Notes under the pieces: generated by a model
What the model saw: the letters and a program-made list of their open reading frames with translations, nothing else
Databases searched by the model: none
What the model was told of the DNA's origin: nothing
Assembly (NCBI GenBank): GCA_038373865.1
Contig: JAXGGA010001189.1
Location: 101,310-165,309 of the forward strand
Source: Uloborus plumipes
Taxonomy: Eukaryota > Arthropoda > Arachnida > Araneae > Uloboridae
DNA length: 64,000 nucleotides
Direction of reading: 5' to 3'
Made by a program: the position numbers and the translations under genes
Part shown: in pieces, positions 1 through 9,825 of the stretch
Numbering within the stretch: the first letter of the stretch is position 1
Layout of the letters: each line of letters begins with the position of its first letter

Positions 1-1607
1 GAACAAAAAATTGTTCAAATCGAAAATGTAGATACAGGAATGAAGTATCCTTGAAAAGATCTTTCGAACAAAAAAAAGTTTGTTCCAATTGGACTGTTCA
101 CTCAAAAGTTAGCATCGCGGGACAGGTTGTTTGAACGGCTCAAAGTTGAACTAAAAATTGTTCAAATCGAAAAATCAAATATTGGAATGAGCTGTACTCG
201 CCGAGATCTTTCCAACAAAAAAAGTTTGTCCAAATCGGAATATTCATTCAAAAGTTATTAGGGGGGGACAGACAGACCGACCGACAGACCGACACACAGA
301 CCGACACACAAATTCCCCATCTCAATACCCTACTTTCAAATTTTTAATTTTTCGATATTCATTTTACCTTTTTATTTTTTTAACTTGGCGATATTTTTTG
401 GGCTTGGCGATATTTTTTGGACTTGGCGATATTTTTTGGGCTTGGCGATATTTTTTGGACTTGGCGATATTTTTTGGGCTTGGCGATATTTTTTGGACTT
501 GGCGATATTTTTTGGGCTTGGCGATATTTTTTGGGCTTGGCGATTTTTTTTGGACTTGGCGATATTTTTTGGGCTTGGCGATATTTTTTGGACTTGGCGA
601 TATTTTTTGGGCTTGGCGATATTTTTTGGACTTGGCGATATTTTTTGGGCTTGGCGATATTTTTTGGACTTGGCGGTATTTTTTAGGCTTGGCGATATTT
701 TTTGGACTTGGCGATATTTTTTGGACTTGGCGATATTTTTTGGACTTGGCGATATTTTTTGGACTTGGCGATATTTTTTAGACTTGGCGATATTTTTTGG
801 ACTTGGCGATATTTTTTGGACTTGGCGATATTTTTTGGACTTGGCGATATTTTTTGGACTTGGTGATATTTTTTGGACTTGGCGATATTTTTTAGGCTTG
901 GCGATATTTTTTAGGCTTGGCGATATTTTTTGGACTTGGCGATATTTTTTGGACTTGGCGATATTTTTGGGCTTGGCGATATTTTTTGGGCTCGTTTAAG
1001 TTGGACTGTTCACTCAAAAGTTATTAGGGGTGAGAGCTTGTTTGAACGGTTCAATGTTGAACGAAAAATTGTTCAAATCGAAAATGTAGATACGGGAATG
1101 AAGTATCCTTGAAAAGATCTTTCGAACAAAAAAAAGTTTGTTCAAATCGGACTGTTCATTCAAAAGTTAGTATCGCGGGACCGGTTGTTTGAACGGCTCA
1201 AAGTTGTACCAAAAATTGTTCAAATCAAAAAATCAAATATGGGAATGAGCTGTACTCGCCGAGATCTTTCCAACAAAAAAAAGTTCGTCCAAATCGGAAT
1301 GTTCATTCAAAAGTTATTAGGGGGGGACAGACAGACCGACAGACCGACCGACCGACAGACCGACCGACAGACCGACACACAAATTCCCCATCTCAATACC
1401 CTACTTTCAAATTTTTAATTTTTCGATATTTATTTCATTTTTTTGTTTCTTTTTGACTTTTTTTTACTTGGCGATATTTTTTGAACTTGGCGATATTTTT
1501 TGGACTTGGCGATATTTTTTGGACTTGGCGACATTTTTTAGATGCATTAAGCCAATTTTAATGCTTTTTTCGTCTCTTTTATTTTTAACGGGAAAGTAGG
1601 CTAAAAA
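1..1607 (+). repeat. Left foldback arm (146-bp modules, GACA tracts, 19-bp minisatellite)
   Basis: The arm is modular. Copies of a ~146-bp unit (recurring words TTGTTCAAATCG and TTGAACGGTTCAA) lead into a GACA/GACC-rich tract (about 265-308), then the 19-bp minisatellite. The same series repeats from about 1000: 146-bp units, GACA/GACC tract at 1326-1381, a few 19-mers at 1459-1540. The arm ends in ACGGGAAAGTAGGCT at 1588-1602. The same modules occur inverted at 3430-5039 and in direct orientation at 54255-56021. The arm runs off the window's left edge, so its outer end is not seen. No coding function is apparent. Confidence 0.85.
384..995 (+). repeat. 19-bp minisatellite, about 32 copies
   Basis: The unit ACTTGGCGATATTTTTTGG is repeated about 32 times with few changes, mostly GGAC/GGGC at the unit junction. 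Because 19 is not a multiple of 3, the array is open in all three forward frames and yields a hydrophobic 19-residue periodic peptide. I treat that as an artefact, not a gene. Short runs of the same unit occur in the other arms. Confidence 0.95.
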
Positions 1608-2061
1608 AGGAATTGAATCACATAATTTTATGCTTAAACATATGCACAGTTACTTTGGCACCAGTGCGTAAAGTAATCCCACATATCAACTGTACAAAAC
1701 GTTTCAAAAGTTAAACGTTACTGGTTATTTTCTGCTGTTCTGTGGTACCTAATTCAAGGGGAAGCGTAAAAAAAAATCAGAATATTGGATTTTTCCATCT
1801 GATGGTTTTATACATGATTAAATTCTGAGCCATGAAATTCGGTCAAATTTATTATAGATAAAAACTATGAAGTCTACCTAACCCCTTACTTCTCATGTGC
1901 CAAATATTTCGAATTGTAGCTTTTTGACCTATTCTAAATTCAAGAAACGATTTTGTATTCACAACGCGAAGGGGCTTTACCGTTCAGTATTATTGGTTCA
2001 GTAGCCCAGTTAACCAACCATGCTGGACATAATTCTTAGAGTACTACAGATTGTACTTATA
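1603..2061. other. Central segment between foldback arms, left part
   Basis: Single-copy-looking AT-rich DNA between the inner boundary of the left arm and the Tc1/mariner insertion. It continues at 3280-3429 after the insertion. No coding potential recognised. Confidence 0.6.
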
Positions 2062-3279
2062 CACTGAAGTGACAAAAGTCATGGGATAGCAATATGCAAA
2101 TTTTCAGATGGCAGTAGCATCGCATAGAACAGGTATAAATGCGCAGTGCTTTTACAGAGCTTTCATTTCTGTTCAAGTTATTCATGTGAAGAGGTTTTAA
2201 CGTGATGATGACCGCACGACGTGAATTAACAGACTTTGAACGCGGAATGTTAGTTGGAGCTAGACGCATGGGTCATGCCATTTCGAAAATCGTTAGAGAA
2301 TTCAACATTCCCAGATCCACTGTGTCAAGAGTGTGCCGAGAGTATGAAATTTCAGGCATAACATCCCACCATGGACAGCGCAGTGGTCGACCGCCTGCAC
2401 TTAAAGATCGAGACCGGCGACGTCTGCAAAGAGTCGTAAATTCTAACAGACAAGCAACACTGCGTCAAATCACCGTAGAAATCAATGTGGGACGTACAAT
2501 GGACGTGTCTGCTAGAACTGTGCGGAGAAATTTGGATTTCTTGGGCTATTCCAGCAGAAGACCGACTCGAGTGCCTTTACTGACAGAACGACATCGCTTG
2601 CAGCGACTCTCGTGGGCACGTGAGCATATCGGTTGGTCCCTAGATGAATGGAAAACCGTGGCCTGGTCCGATGAGTCACGATTTCAGCTGGTAAGAGCCG
2701 ATGGTAGGGTTCGAGTGTGGCGCAGACCCCACGAAGCCATGGACCCAAACTGTCAGCAAGGCACTGTTCAAGCTGGTGGTGGCTCCGTAATGGTGTGGGC
2801 TGTTTTTTCATGGCATGGACTTGGTCCTCTAGTGCGACTGGACCGAACATTGACTGGAAATGCTTATGTACAGCTACTTGGAGATCACTTGCAGCCATTC
2901 ATGGACTTCATGTACCCAAACAACGATGGGATTTTTATGGATGACAATGCGCCATGTCACCGGGCCACAACTGTTCGCAATTGGTTTGAAGAAAATTCTG
3001 GACAATTCCAACGAATGATTTGGCCACCTAGATCGCCCGACATGAATCCCATTGAGCATTTATGGGACACCATCGAGAGGTCTGTTCGTGCCCAAAATCC
3101 TGCCCCATCAACGCTTTCACAATTATGGACGTCTATCGAGACAGCATGGCTCAATATTCCTGCAGAAGACTTCCAACGACTTGTTGAGTCCATGCCACGT
3201 CGAGTTGTTGCACTTCGCCGGGCAAAAGGAGGGCCGACACGATATTAAGAGGTATCCCATGACTTTTGTCACTTCAGTG
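2062..3279 (+). mobile_element. Complete Tc1/mariner transposon, D,D36E type
   Basis: A 1218-bp element with near-perfect 27-bp terminal inverted repeats: CACTGAAGTGACAAAAGTCA at the left from 2062 and its reverse complement ending at 3279. It is flanked by TA on both sides (2060-2061 and 3280-3281), the Tc1/mariner target duplication. It carries one unbroken transposase gene. Size, repeat length and catalytic spacing agree with what I recall of the DD36E 'Incomer' family; that family assignment is inference. It sits in the centre of a foldback structure and looks young, since the repeats match and the gene is open. Confidence 0.93.
2202..3248 (+). CDS. Tc1/mariner transposase, D,D36E, apparently intact
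   Basis: This 348-residue protein should cut and paste its own element at TA sites in the nucleus. The N-terminal part (about residues 11-50) is a helix-turn-helix region that would bind the terminal repeats. A SGRPP motif near residue 61 matches the GRPR-like hook of Tc1 proteins. The RNase-H-like catalytic core has WSDESRF (Asp157), MDDNAPCH (Asp248) and PIEHLWD (Glu285). Asp248 and Glu285 have 36 residues between them, rather than the 34 of classical Tc1. The reading frame has no stop or frameshift, and the C-terminus GGPTRY is typical of the group. The start has three consecutive Met codons; any of them could be used. It is a single-gene element with no operon context. Whether it is expressed cannot be told from sequence. 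Confidence 0.95.
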   Translation: MMMTARRELTDFERGMLVGARRMGHAISKIVREFNIPRSTVSRVCREYEISGITSHHGQRSGRPPALKDRDRRRLQRVVNSNRQATLRQITVEINVGRTMDVSARTVRRNLDFLGYSSRRPTRVPLLTERHRLQRLSWAREHIGWSLDEWKTVAWSDESRFQLVRADGRVRVWRRPHEAMDPNCQQGTVQAGGGSVMVWAVFSWHGLGPLVRLDRTLTGNAYVQLLGDHLQPFMDFMYPNNDGIFMDDNAPCHRATTVRNWFEENSGQFQRMIWPPRSPDMNPIEHLWDTIERSVRAQNPAPSTLSQLWTSIETAWLNIPAEDFQRLVESMPRRVVALRRAKGGPTRY

Positions 3280-3429
3280 TATTTCGTCCTAAAAATATCA
3301 TGCCAGGCCTTCAAATCCGAAATGGACGTGAAATATTGGCAATTTCTTGCTCTTGGACTTTAACTTGAAATGTTTTTCTTTACATTATTTACCTTCTTAT
3401 TTAATACAAACGATTGTCTTCCCGTTTTT

Positions 3430-5039
3430 AGCCTACTTTCCCGTTAAAAATAAAAGAAAGACGAAAAAAGTATTAAAAGTAGCTTAATGCATCTAAAAAA
3501 TATCGCCAAGTCCAAAAAAAATCGCCAAGTTAAAAAAAATATCGCCAAGTCCAAAAAATATCGCCAAGTCCAAAAAATATCGCCAAGTTAAAAAAATAAA
3601 GAGGTAAAATGAATATCGAAAAATTAAAAATTTGAAAGTAGCGTATTGAGATGGGGAATTTGTGTGTCGGTCTGTCGGTCGGTCGGTCTGTCGGTCTGTC
3701 TGTCCCCCCCTAAAAACTTTTGAATGAACATTCCGATTTGGACAAACTTTTTTTTGTTGGAAAGATCTCGGCGAGTACAGCTCATTCCCATATTTGATTT
3801 TCTGATTTGAACAATTTTTGGTTCAACTTTGAGCCGTTCAAATAACCGGTACCGCGATACTAACTTTTGAATGAACAGTCCGATTTGAACAAACTTTTTT
3901 TTGTTCGAGAGGTCTTTTCAAGGACACTTCATTCCCTTACCTACATTTTTGATTTGAACAATTTTTCGTTCAACATTGAACCGTTCAAACAAGCTCTAAC
4001 CCCTAATAACTTTTGAGTGAACAATCCGATTTAAACAAACTTTTTTTTGTTCGAAAGATATCGGCAAGGATACTTCATTACCGTATTTAAATTTTCAATT
4101 TGAACATTTTTTTCGTTCAACATTGAACCGTTCAAACAACCTTTCCCCACCTAATAACTTTTAAGTGAACCGTCCGAATTGAATAAACTTTTTTTTGTTC
4201 GAAAGATCTCGGAGAGGCTCATTCCTATATTTCACTTTTCAATTTGAACCATTTTTCGTTCAATGATGAACCGTTCGGAAAAAATTTTAACATGAGCGCC
4301 TACGGAGAAATTTAAATTGAATGTTGATTCTGAACTTAAAGGCGGATTTCCTTCAAACTAACTTTGTAAGAAAACAGTTTTGATAAAAAATGTATATTAA
4401 GTACTTTTCTGAAAAATCTTCTGTGAGGACTCTGATTCCGACTCCGACTTCGCAAACATGGCGGAAATGCAAGCTCAGAAAAAAAGACTGACTGGGCAGA
4501 CGATTTTTTGTTTATTTATTCATTTTTTTTGTTTAATTTATTATTATTATTTTTATTTATTTATTTATTTTTTTTTTTTGGCAGACGATATTTTTTTTTT
4601 TTTTTTGATTACAAAAATTGTCCATTCACGAGAGCATTTTATTCTTTACTTATATTTAACAACTGGCAACGGATTAAAAATAAAATTCGAGACATTTTAT
4701 TAACGAACGAGGTTTTTTTCTTTCTTCGATAAAATGTGTTTTGATGTTCTTTGTACTTTTATTTTATTTATTTATTTTTTTCATTTGAAAACGATTGTGA
4801 AATTTTTCTACGGAAGAACTATAGCAGTTACATTCTTTAAAAGGTGCGACAAAACTTTATTTACTCGTTTTTTTACTTTTTACGTGTCCTGATCATCTGA
4901 TGAGAGGGGTATATTTTGCTTTTAGAAATCAGCTTTAAGTGTTATAAAGGTATGTTTGACATAATTTTCAGTTTCAGATATTCAAGAGAATATTGATTAG
5001 ATGCTAGATTGCCGATGTCAATGTACGGGAAAGTAGGCT
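3430..5039 (-). repeat. Right foldback arm, inverted relative to the left arm
   Basis: Read on the minus strand this is the same modular repeat as 1-1602 and 54255-56021: outer AT-rich part (about 4300-4888), 146-bp modules (about 3715-4260), GACA/GACC tract (3661-3705), and a short 19-bp array (about 3497-3593). The segment is bracketed by a perfect 15-bp inverted pair, AGCCTACTTTCCCGT at 3430-3444 and ACGGGAAAGTAGGCT at 5025-5039. It could therefore be a 1.6-kb TIR-bounded element in its own right. The alternative is one arm of a large foldback element whose other arm is 1-1602. Clear homology with 54255-56021 stops near 4888. Confidence 0.82.
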
Positions 5040-5926
5040 CGTTTAGTTCTTGACAGAACTTCTTGTTTGTTGATAAAGGCTTAGCTAGCAATTATTACAT
5101 ATTTATTGTCCAAAACTAAGATATAATGCACTATTAAATATAAAAAAAATCTGATACAAATTTCATATAAATTTTTTTATTACTATTATTACTACTTTTA
5201 TTGAGACAAAGTGTCAAAAAGTTATGTAGTCATTGAACTAGATACTCAAACATTCAGAATTTTCTCTATATATTAAAAAAAAGTAAGCTCAAAGATATTG
5301 TGAAAGGATGTTTTTGGCTGGCTTACGTCCAGGCGGCCCCATAACACCTACAGACTTGAAGCTTGATACAAAATTAGTTACAGCTCCATAGATTTGTACC
5401 TCGGAGCCCTGTTTCTGAATTTCGAATTAGTTTCTTTTAAATATATTTTTAAGCGTAAATTTCATATTTCACCAAACTGGGGAGCAAAAAAATCCCCTCC
5501 CTAATGTTGTATATCGTTGGGAGGAGTTTTTCTTTCCCCTGAAGAAGATGATGTTTGTGTTCCATTTCTTTCCGTTAATTATAACAGGAGATAGAAGTGG
5601 TTCTAATTTAGCCATTTTTCAAGGCTCACATCGAGCGAAATTACATTACATTTGACGAAACTGCTGCAACATTTTTTTAACCAGGTAGCTTTCCGCAAAC
5701 AAAACAGGAGACTTCTCAATTTGTTTATTTCTCGTCTTAATTCAACAAAATATACAGGATTGCTTTTGTATCATGTTTTCTTAACTTTTTTTTTACATTT
5801 AAGAAATATTGTCATTATTCTTACGGTATTTTATTTCGTTTAAGAGATTTCAGATGAATGACATTGCGTGTTTGAGTAAATTTTATTTTTCTGCGAAAGA
5901 AAGGAACTGGATTTTCTGTTCGGGCT
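5040..5926. other. AT-rich DNA, nothing recognised
   Basis: No transposase motif, RNA gene or clear inverted repeat seen. The short open frame at 5652-5843 encodes no motif I recognise and is not supported. Confidence 0.5.
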
Positions 5927-6215
5927 AGATATTTTACTACTAGCAATTTTACAGTTTATTACTATAAAACAGGCAATATTACCGTAAAACTATCTGTATT
6001 ATACTGTAAAAACAACAGAATAATAATGGCAAAGGTTCTTGTATAAAACTGTAAATTGCACAGTAATAAAGTGTGAAAGTAGCAAGTGTACAGTTTCTTA
6101 CAGTAAATTAGCAATTTTAGTCTTCTACTGTAAAAGAAGCAATTTTACAGTTTATTTCTGTAAAATTAGCTGCATTATAGAGTAAAAACAACATCTATTT
6201 TCAATACAGTGCTTT
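5927..6215. mobile_element. Degenerate copy of the TACACTGC MITE family
   Basis: Contains the family's repeated hairpin words ACAGTTTATTACTGTAAAA and AAATTAGCTGTATTATACTG, a core AATAATGGCAAAGGTTC, and a damaged right end (CAATACAGTGC). Better copies are at 24273-24590, 51750-52737 and 57111-57508. It is non-coding. Confidence 0.65.
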
Positions 6216-7594
6216 TTTTTCTATCTATTAATAACGATCTATATATATAATAACGATCTATTAATAAAGCAATTGCGTGACCCCTAATATCACACAAGAC
6301 TGCTTAGCACTGCAGTTTTAGAGGTAGATTTACAAAAACTTTCCGGGGAAATAGTTGAACTTTTTTTTCATTTCATTAACCCCTCAAAATATCTATTGTT
6401 TCCTGGAATTCCCCACTCATTCCCAAGTTCTCCAGTTTTCCAAACATGCAGATCTTTTGTGTCTTTGTTTGAAGCTGACGTCACGCGGGCAACTTCCAAT
6501 AAATATTGTTGAATTTTAACAATGGTAAATATTGTTCACATCTTTTAACCTCAACAAAGCGTTAAAACCAAAATATTGCAATCTGAAGTTATCCATTGCA
6601 ACAATGGTCCTGTTCCCAACAATGAATTCGTCTTTGAAGTCGTCACTTTCGAGTCAATATGAATCTACTAAGGAGGAATGAAAACTTGCTCTCTGAAAAG
6701 AGTCAACATTTGCGTTACAAAGAAAAAAATTGTAAGTAAATCACCTTTTTTTTATTCGTTATATCAGATACAATGTATAGTAGCAAATGTTTAGATTTCA
6801 AGTATCGGTGACAGTCATGTTTTGATAGATTTGTGCACCTGAAAATAGTAAAAGGGCCAGCGGGAAGATTTTCCTAACATGCATTTTTTTTTAATCGTTG
6901 CGTAATATTTCGAAGTATTGTTGACATTTTATATTCATGCCAATAATTATTTCATAATATATAAGTGAACAAAGATGATTAACAAAGATTTTAGAAAAAT
7001 CACGCAACTTTAAATACATTTTAATGATTTCAGAAATACCAAAAAGTTAAACTTTGAAAACTTCAACTTATTTTGTCTCCTAATTTATTTTCCACTTCTG
7101 TCTTTTCAGGTATTTTTGTGAAAATGGAATCATTTTTTGACGAACATTATTTTGATACCTTTGTCATTGAACGGAGGGCAAGAAAACCACTCAAAACTAT
7201 TTTGCCCCCCTTTTAAAAAACATGGAGATTTCAGGGTAAGAAATAATAAAATTCCTCCAAACACTACAAAAGTCACTCAAAATACAAACTTAAATACTTT
7301 AACAGACCTTTTCCACTTCCTTAAAAATATGCTCGCCAATCTACATCGCTCAATATTTTCCAACTACATCACACTCAATATTTTCCGACACATCAAATTG
7401 ATCCGCCATAAAAAACGAAAATGAGCGATTCTGTGTAAACTCGTCATTTTTCACACGAAATCTGTCCGGAAGTGTTTTTTTTTTTTTTTAATGTTTGTAT
7501 AATTATAATAATATTGCTCAGAAATCGAATCTATTACTTTGGTTTGGAAGAGGGCCAATTGAAGTTTGTGTTTTTCTGATTAATCATGATAGTA
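6216..7594. other. AT-rich DNA, nothing recognised
   Basis: No supported gene. An open frame at 7137-7424 has no recognisable motif. Near 6480-6640 there are several TTGTTGAA/AACAATG words but no clear repeat structure. Confidence 0.5.
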
Positions 7595-7940
7595 TTCTTT
7601 GTGAATTGGTGGCCTTTGAGCTCTGAGCTGCCGTCCCATGACATCGCCAATCTGTTCTATCGTATTCAGATCCAGTGAGTTAGGCGGGCAGAACATTAAC
7701 TGGAATTAAACAGCATGTTCCTCGAACCACTCCAACACAAGTTGAAACTTGTGACATGGGGCGTTGTAAAATTCCATTTCCACCTGTAAAAACAGAGGAT
7801 ATGTAAGGGTGTAACTGGTCCGTAATAATATTTAGATACCCTGCAGCATTCATGGTCTGCTCTACCACAACCACGGGTCCCAGAGACGCCAAAGAGAACG
7901 TTCCCCACAGCATAATACCGCCACCACCGGCCTGTGCATG
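7595..7940 (-). pseudogene. Tc1/mariner transposase relic (D,D36E-like spacing)
   Basis: The minus strand encodes the middle and C-terminal part of a Tc1-type transposase. HAQAGGGGIMLWGTF and SLGPVVVVEQTMNA match the region between the first and second catalytic Asp; further on come NAPCHK, CPPNSLDLN and TIEQ. The frame breaks just before NAPCH: about 5 bp are missing, and the codon for the second catalytic Asp goes with them. A stop follows the EEHAV stretch. The Glu codon at 7655-7657 survives. Counting from the lost Asp, the spacing again comes to 36, the same class as the intact gene at 2202-3248, though the sequence is clearly a different lineage. The N-terminal part and terminal repeats are not recognisable. 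It is not functional. Confidence 0.82.
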
Positions 7941-8786
7941 ACTTGCCCGGAGACTGTGCCCGGTGACTGTGTTTTTTCTTTGTTGCATAATATCTGCAAA
8001 ACTAGTTACGAGACTACCTATTAATTTAGGCACAATCGTGGACATAATAACTAATATATTTCATAATTAAACAAATTGATATTAATAAAATCACTTCCCA
8101 GAGGACTGTTGTCGCTACGACCCTGATACATACTTTGATCACAAATTTGGCTCTCAAACTAAACAAAGTCTCGTTTCAACACCGTTCTCAGCTATTTCAG
8201 CAAATTCACACTGATTACTTTAAACTTCATGACTAAAAACATTTGCAAGAGTAACAGATTTTTTAAAACGTAAACATATAACTGCTAAAGAAAAAAAAAA
8301 CAAGATAATCGCAAAAAAAATGATACTAAGATCTGCAACCTACAATGTGTGTATTTCTAAACCAAGATAATAGTTTCCTCGCTAATCAATGAAAATTCAG
8401 CCTTAAAAATCTGAAAAATGAAAGAGTGAATACAGATTCTTTAAAAAGATCGTAAAAGAAGTCATACCAGAAAGCAAAATTTGTCAATGGAGTCATGTTG
8501 CTGCCTCTCTAAATGAAACAAAGGTACATCGTATTTCTGCCAGAACTCAGAATAAAATTATTGAAGTTACGGATAATTAATTAAGAAACAAGTTATTTAA
8601 CGGTCAAATTGAAAAACGACAAAGAAAAAAAAACATTTGACTATAGTACTTACTAAAACAGAACATCTAAGGACCTGAAGATTTTGACTCTAGAAATACT
8701 AAGAATCATACAAGGTTCACAATTCTCTCAAACCATAACCATATTATTGCTAAAAAGCATTCCAAAAGCTGATAATACGTTTTATA
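7941..8786. other. AT-rich DNA, nothing recognised
   Basis: Sequence beyond the transposase relic. No terminal repeats of the relic and no other element were identified. Confidence 0.45.
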
Positions 8787-9825
8787 AATTCAAAATAATT
8801 TATTTTATAAAAAATTAAATTAATTTTCGAAATGTTTTTGAAATAAAATGCAAAGATTTAACACAAATGGAGTCACTCATGTCGTCCACAAATATGTACT
8901 TGTCTGAAAACTAGCAGTTGTGGCTTGGCTTAATTTCTTTCATATTTTCTGAGATAAACGCTGCCTTTCTTTATTTTCTGTAAATCTCTGGGTTTCGGGG
9001 ATTGTCCTGTGAGATTTTCCCACTTATTCATCACTGTCTGTGTGGTGGAATTTTGCTACATAAAGTCTGTATAACTTTCCTCAATATTTTAAGTAAAACG
9101 AAGTGGAGAAAAAGTTTTTTTAAATCTGCAACTTTCTGTCATTCTAAGATCTAGTTACTCACGAGAAGGGGTAAACAACAGTAAATAGTCGCCCTTATCT
9201 TGACTAGAAGAATTGGGGTTGGAATCTTAATTGTTTAGTTTCCTTCAAATAAGTTTGAGTTGGAATAACAGCACAAAGTGTTTCGATTTACCCCCCAAAT
9301 ATTTATCCTGTGACATTATGAAGAATTTTTCATTTTTATGGCACAATTAAAATATTTTGTCTCTTATAATGTGGTAGGGCCGTGCTCCACATGGACGTAA
9401 AGCAGAAACGTAAAATGGATTAAATGGTGTTCCTATGGAAAGTACCTGGATTTTCGATTTCTGCCTTCGGTTTCGGTCGCGTTTTCTGCTGATGTGGCGG
9501 AGCCGGTACTTTGTTGTTCAGATCTATGCAAAATTAAAAAATACTGTTATTAGATTTGAAATATGAAACGGTGTGTACTTACATACAAAGTTTTGCCGAT
9601 GATGGAAACTTAATGTTTTTTAGCGTCCGGCTCGCTGCTTTGCACAGAATCCAACAGTGTAACCAGAATGACAAAAATATTTCTGCCCTGCTTCTTATAA
9701 TATTAACTTTCTAAAAAAATGACTGCCAAAAATACCGGACGGTATATTTATCAAGAATTTATTTTTATGATCAGGAAGTTTTGTTCCCAATCGCCCCGCT
9801 GTTCCTATACACCCCATTTTACAGT
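8787..9825. mobile_element. 5'-truncated copy of the CCGTAAAATGGGG element
   Basis: Similar over most of its length to 14340-15270, including the block CACTCATGTCGTCCACAAAT and the right terminus CACCCCATTTTACAGTA. The left end is missing or too diverged to see. A 130-bp MITE is inserted at 9377-9506. Non-coding. Confidence 0.75.
9377..9506. mobile_element. 130-bp MITE with TA target duplication
   Basis: GGGCCGTGCTCCACATGG at the left and an imperfect inverted match (GATGTGGCGGAGCCGG) at the right, with TA on both sides (9375-9376, 9507-9508). It interrupts the homology between its host copy and the full element at 13980-15270. A second copy is at 35201-35335. Internally it carries GCAGAAACG and GTTTCTGC in inverted order. 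Confidence 0.7.

Noticed and set aside
385..999. 204-codon open frame over the 19-bp array
   Set aside because: All three forward frames are open because the 19-bp unit lacks stops; the peptide is a direct consequence of the repeat.
4901..4912. CTGATGAGAGGGG as another hammerhead core
   Set aside because: No GAAA with a pairable stem II follows at the right distance.
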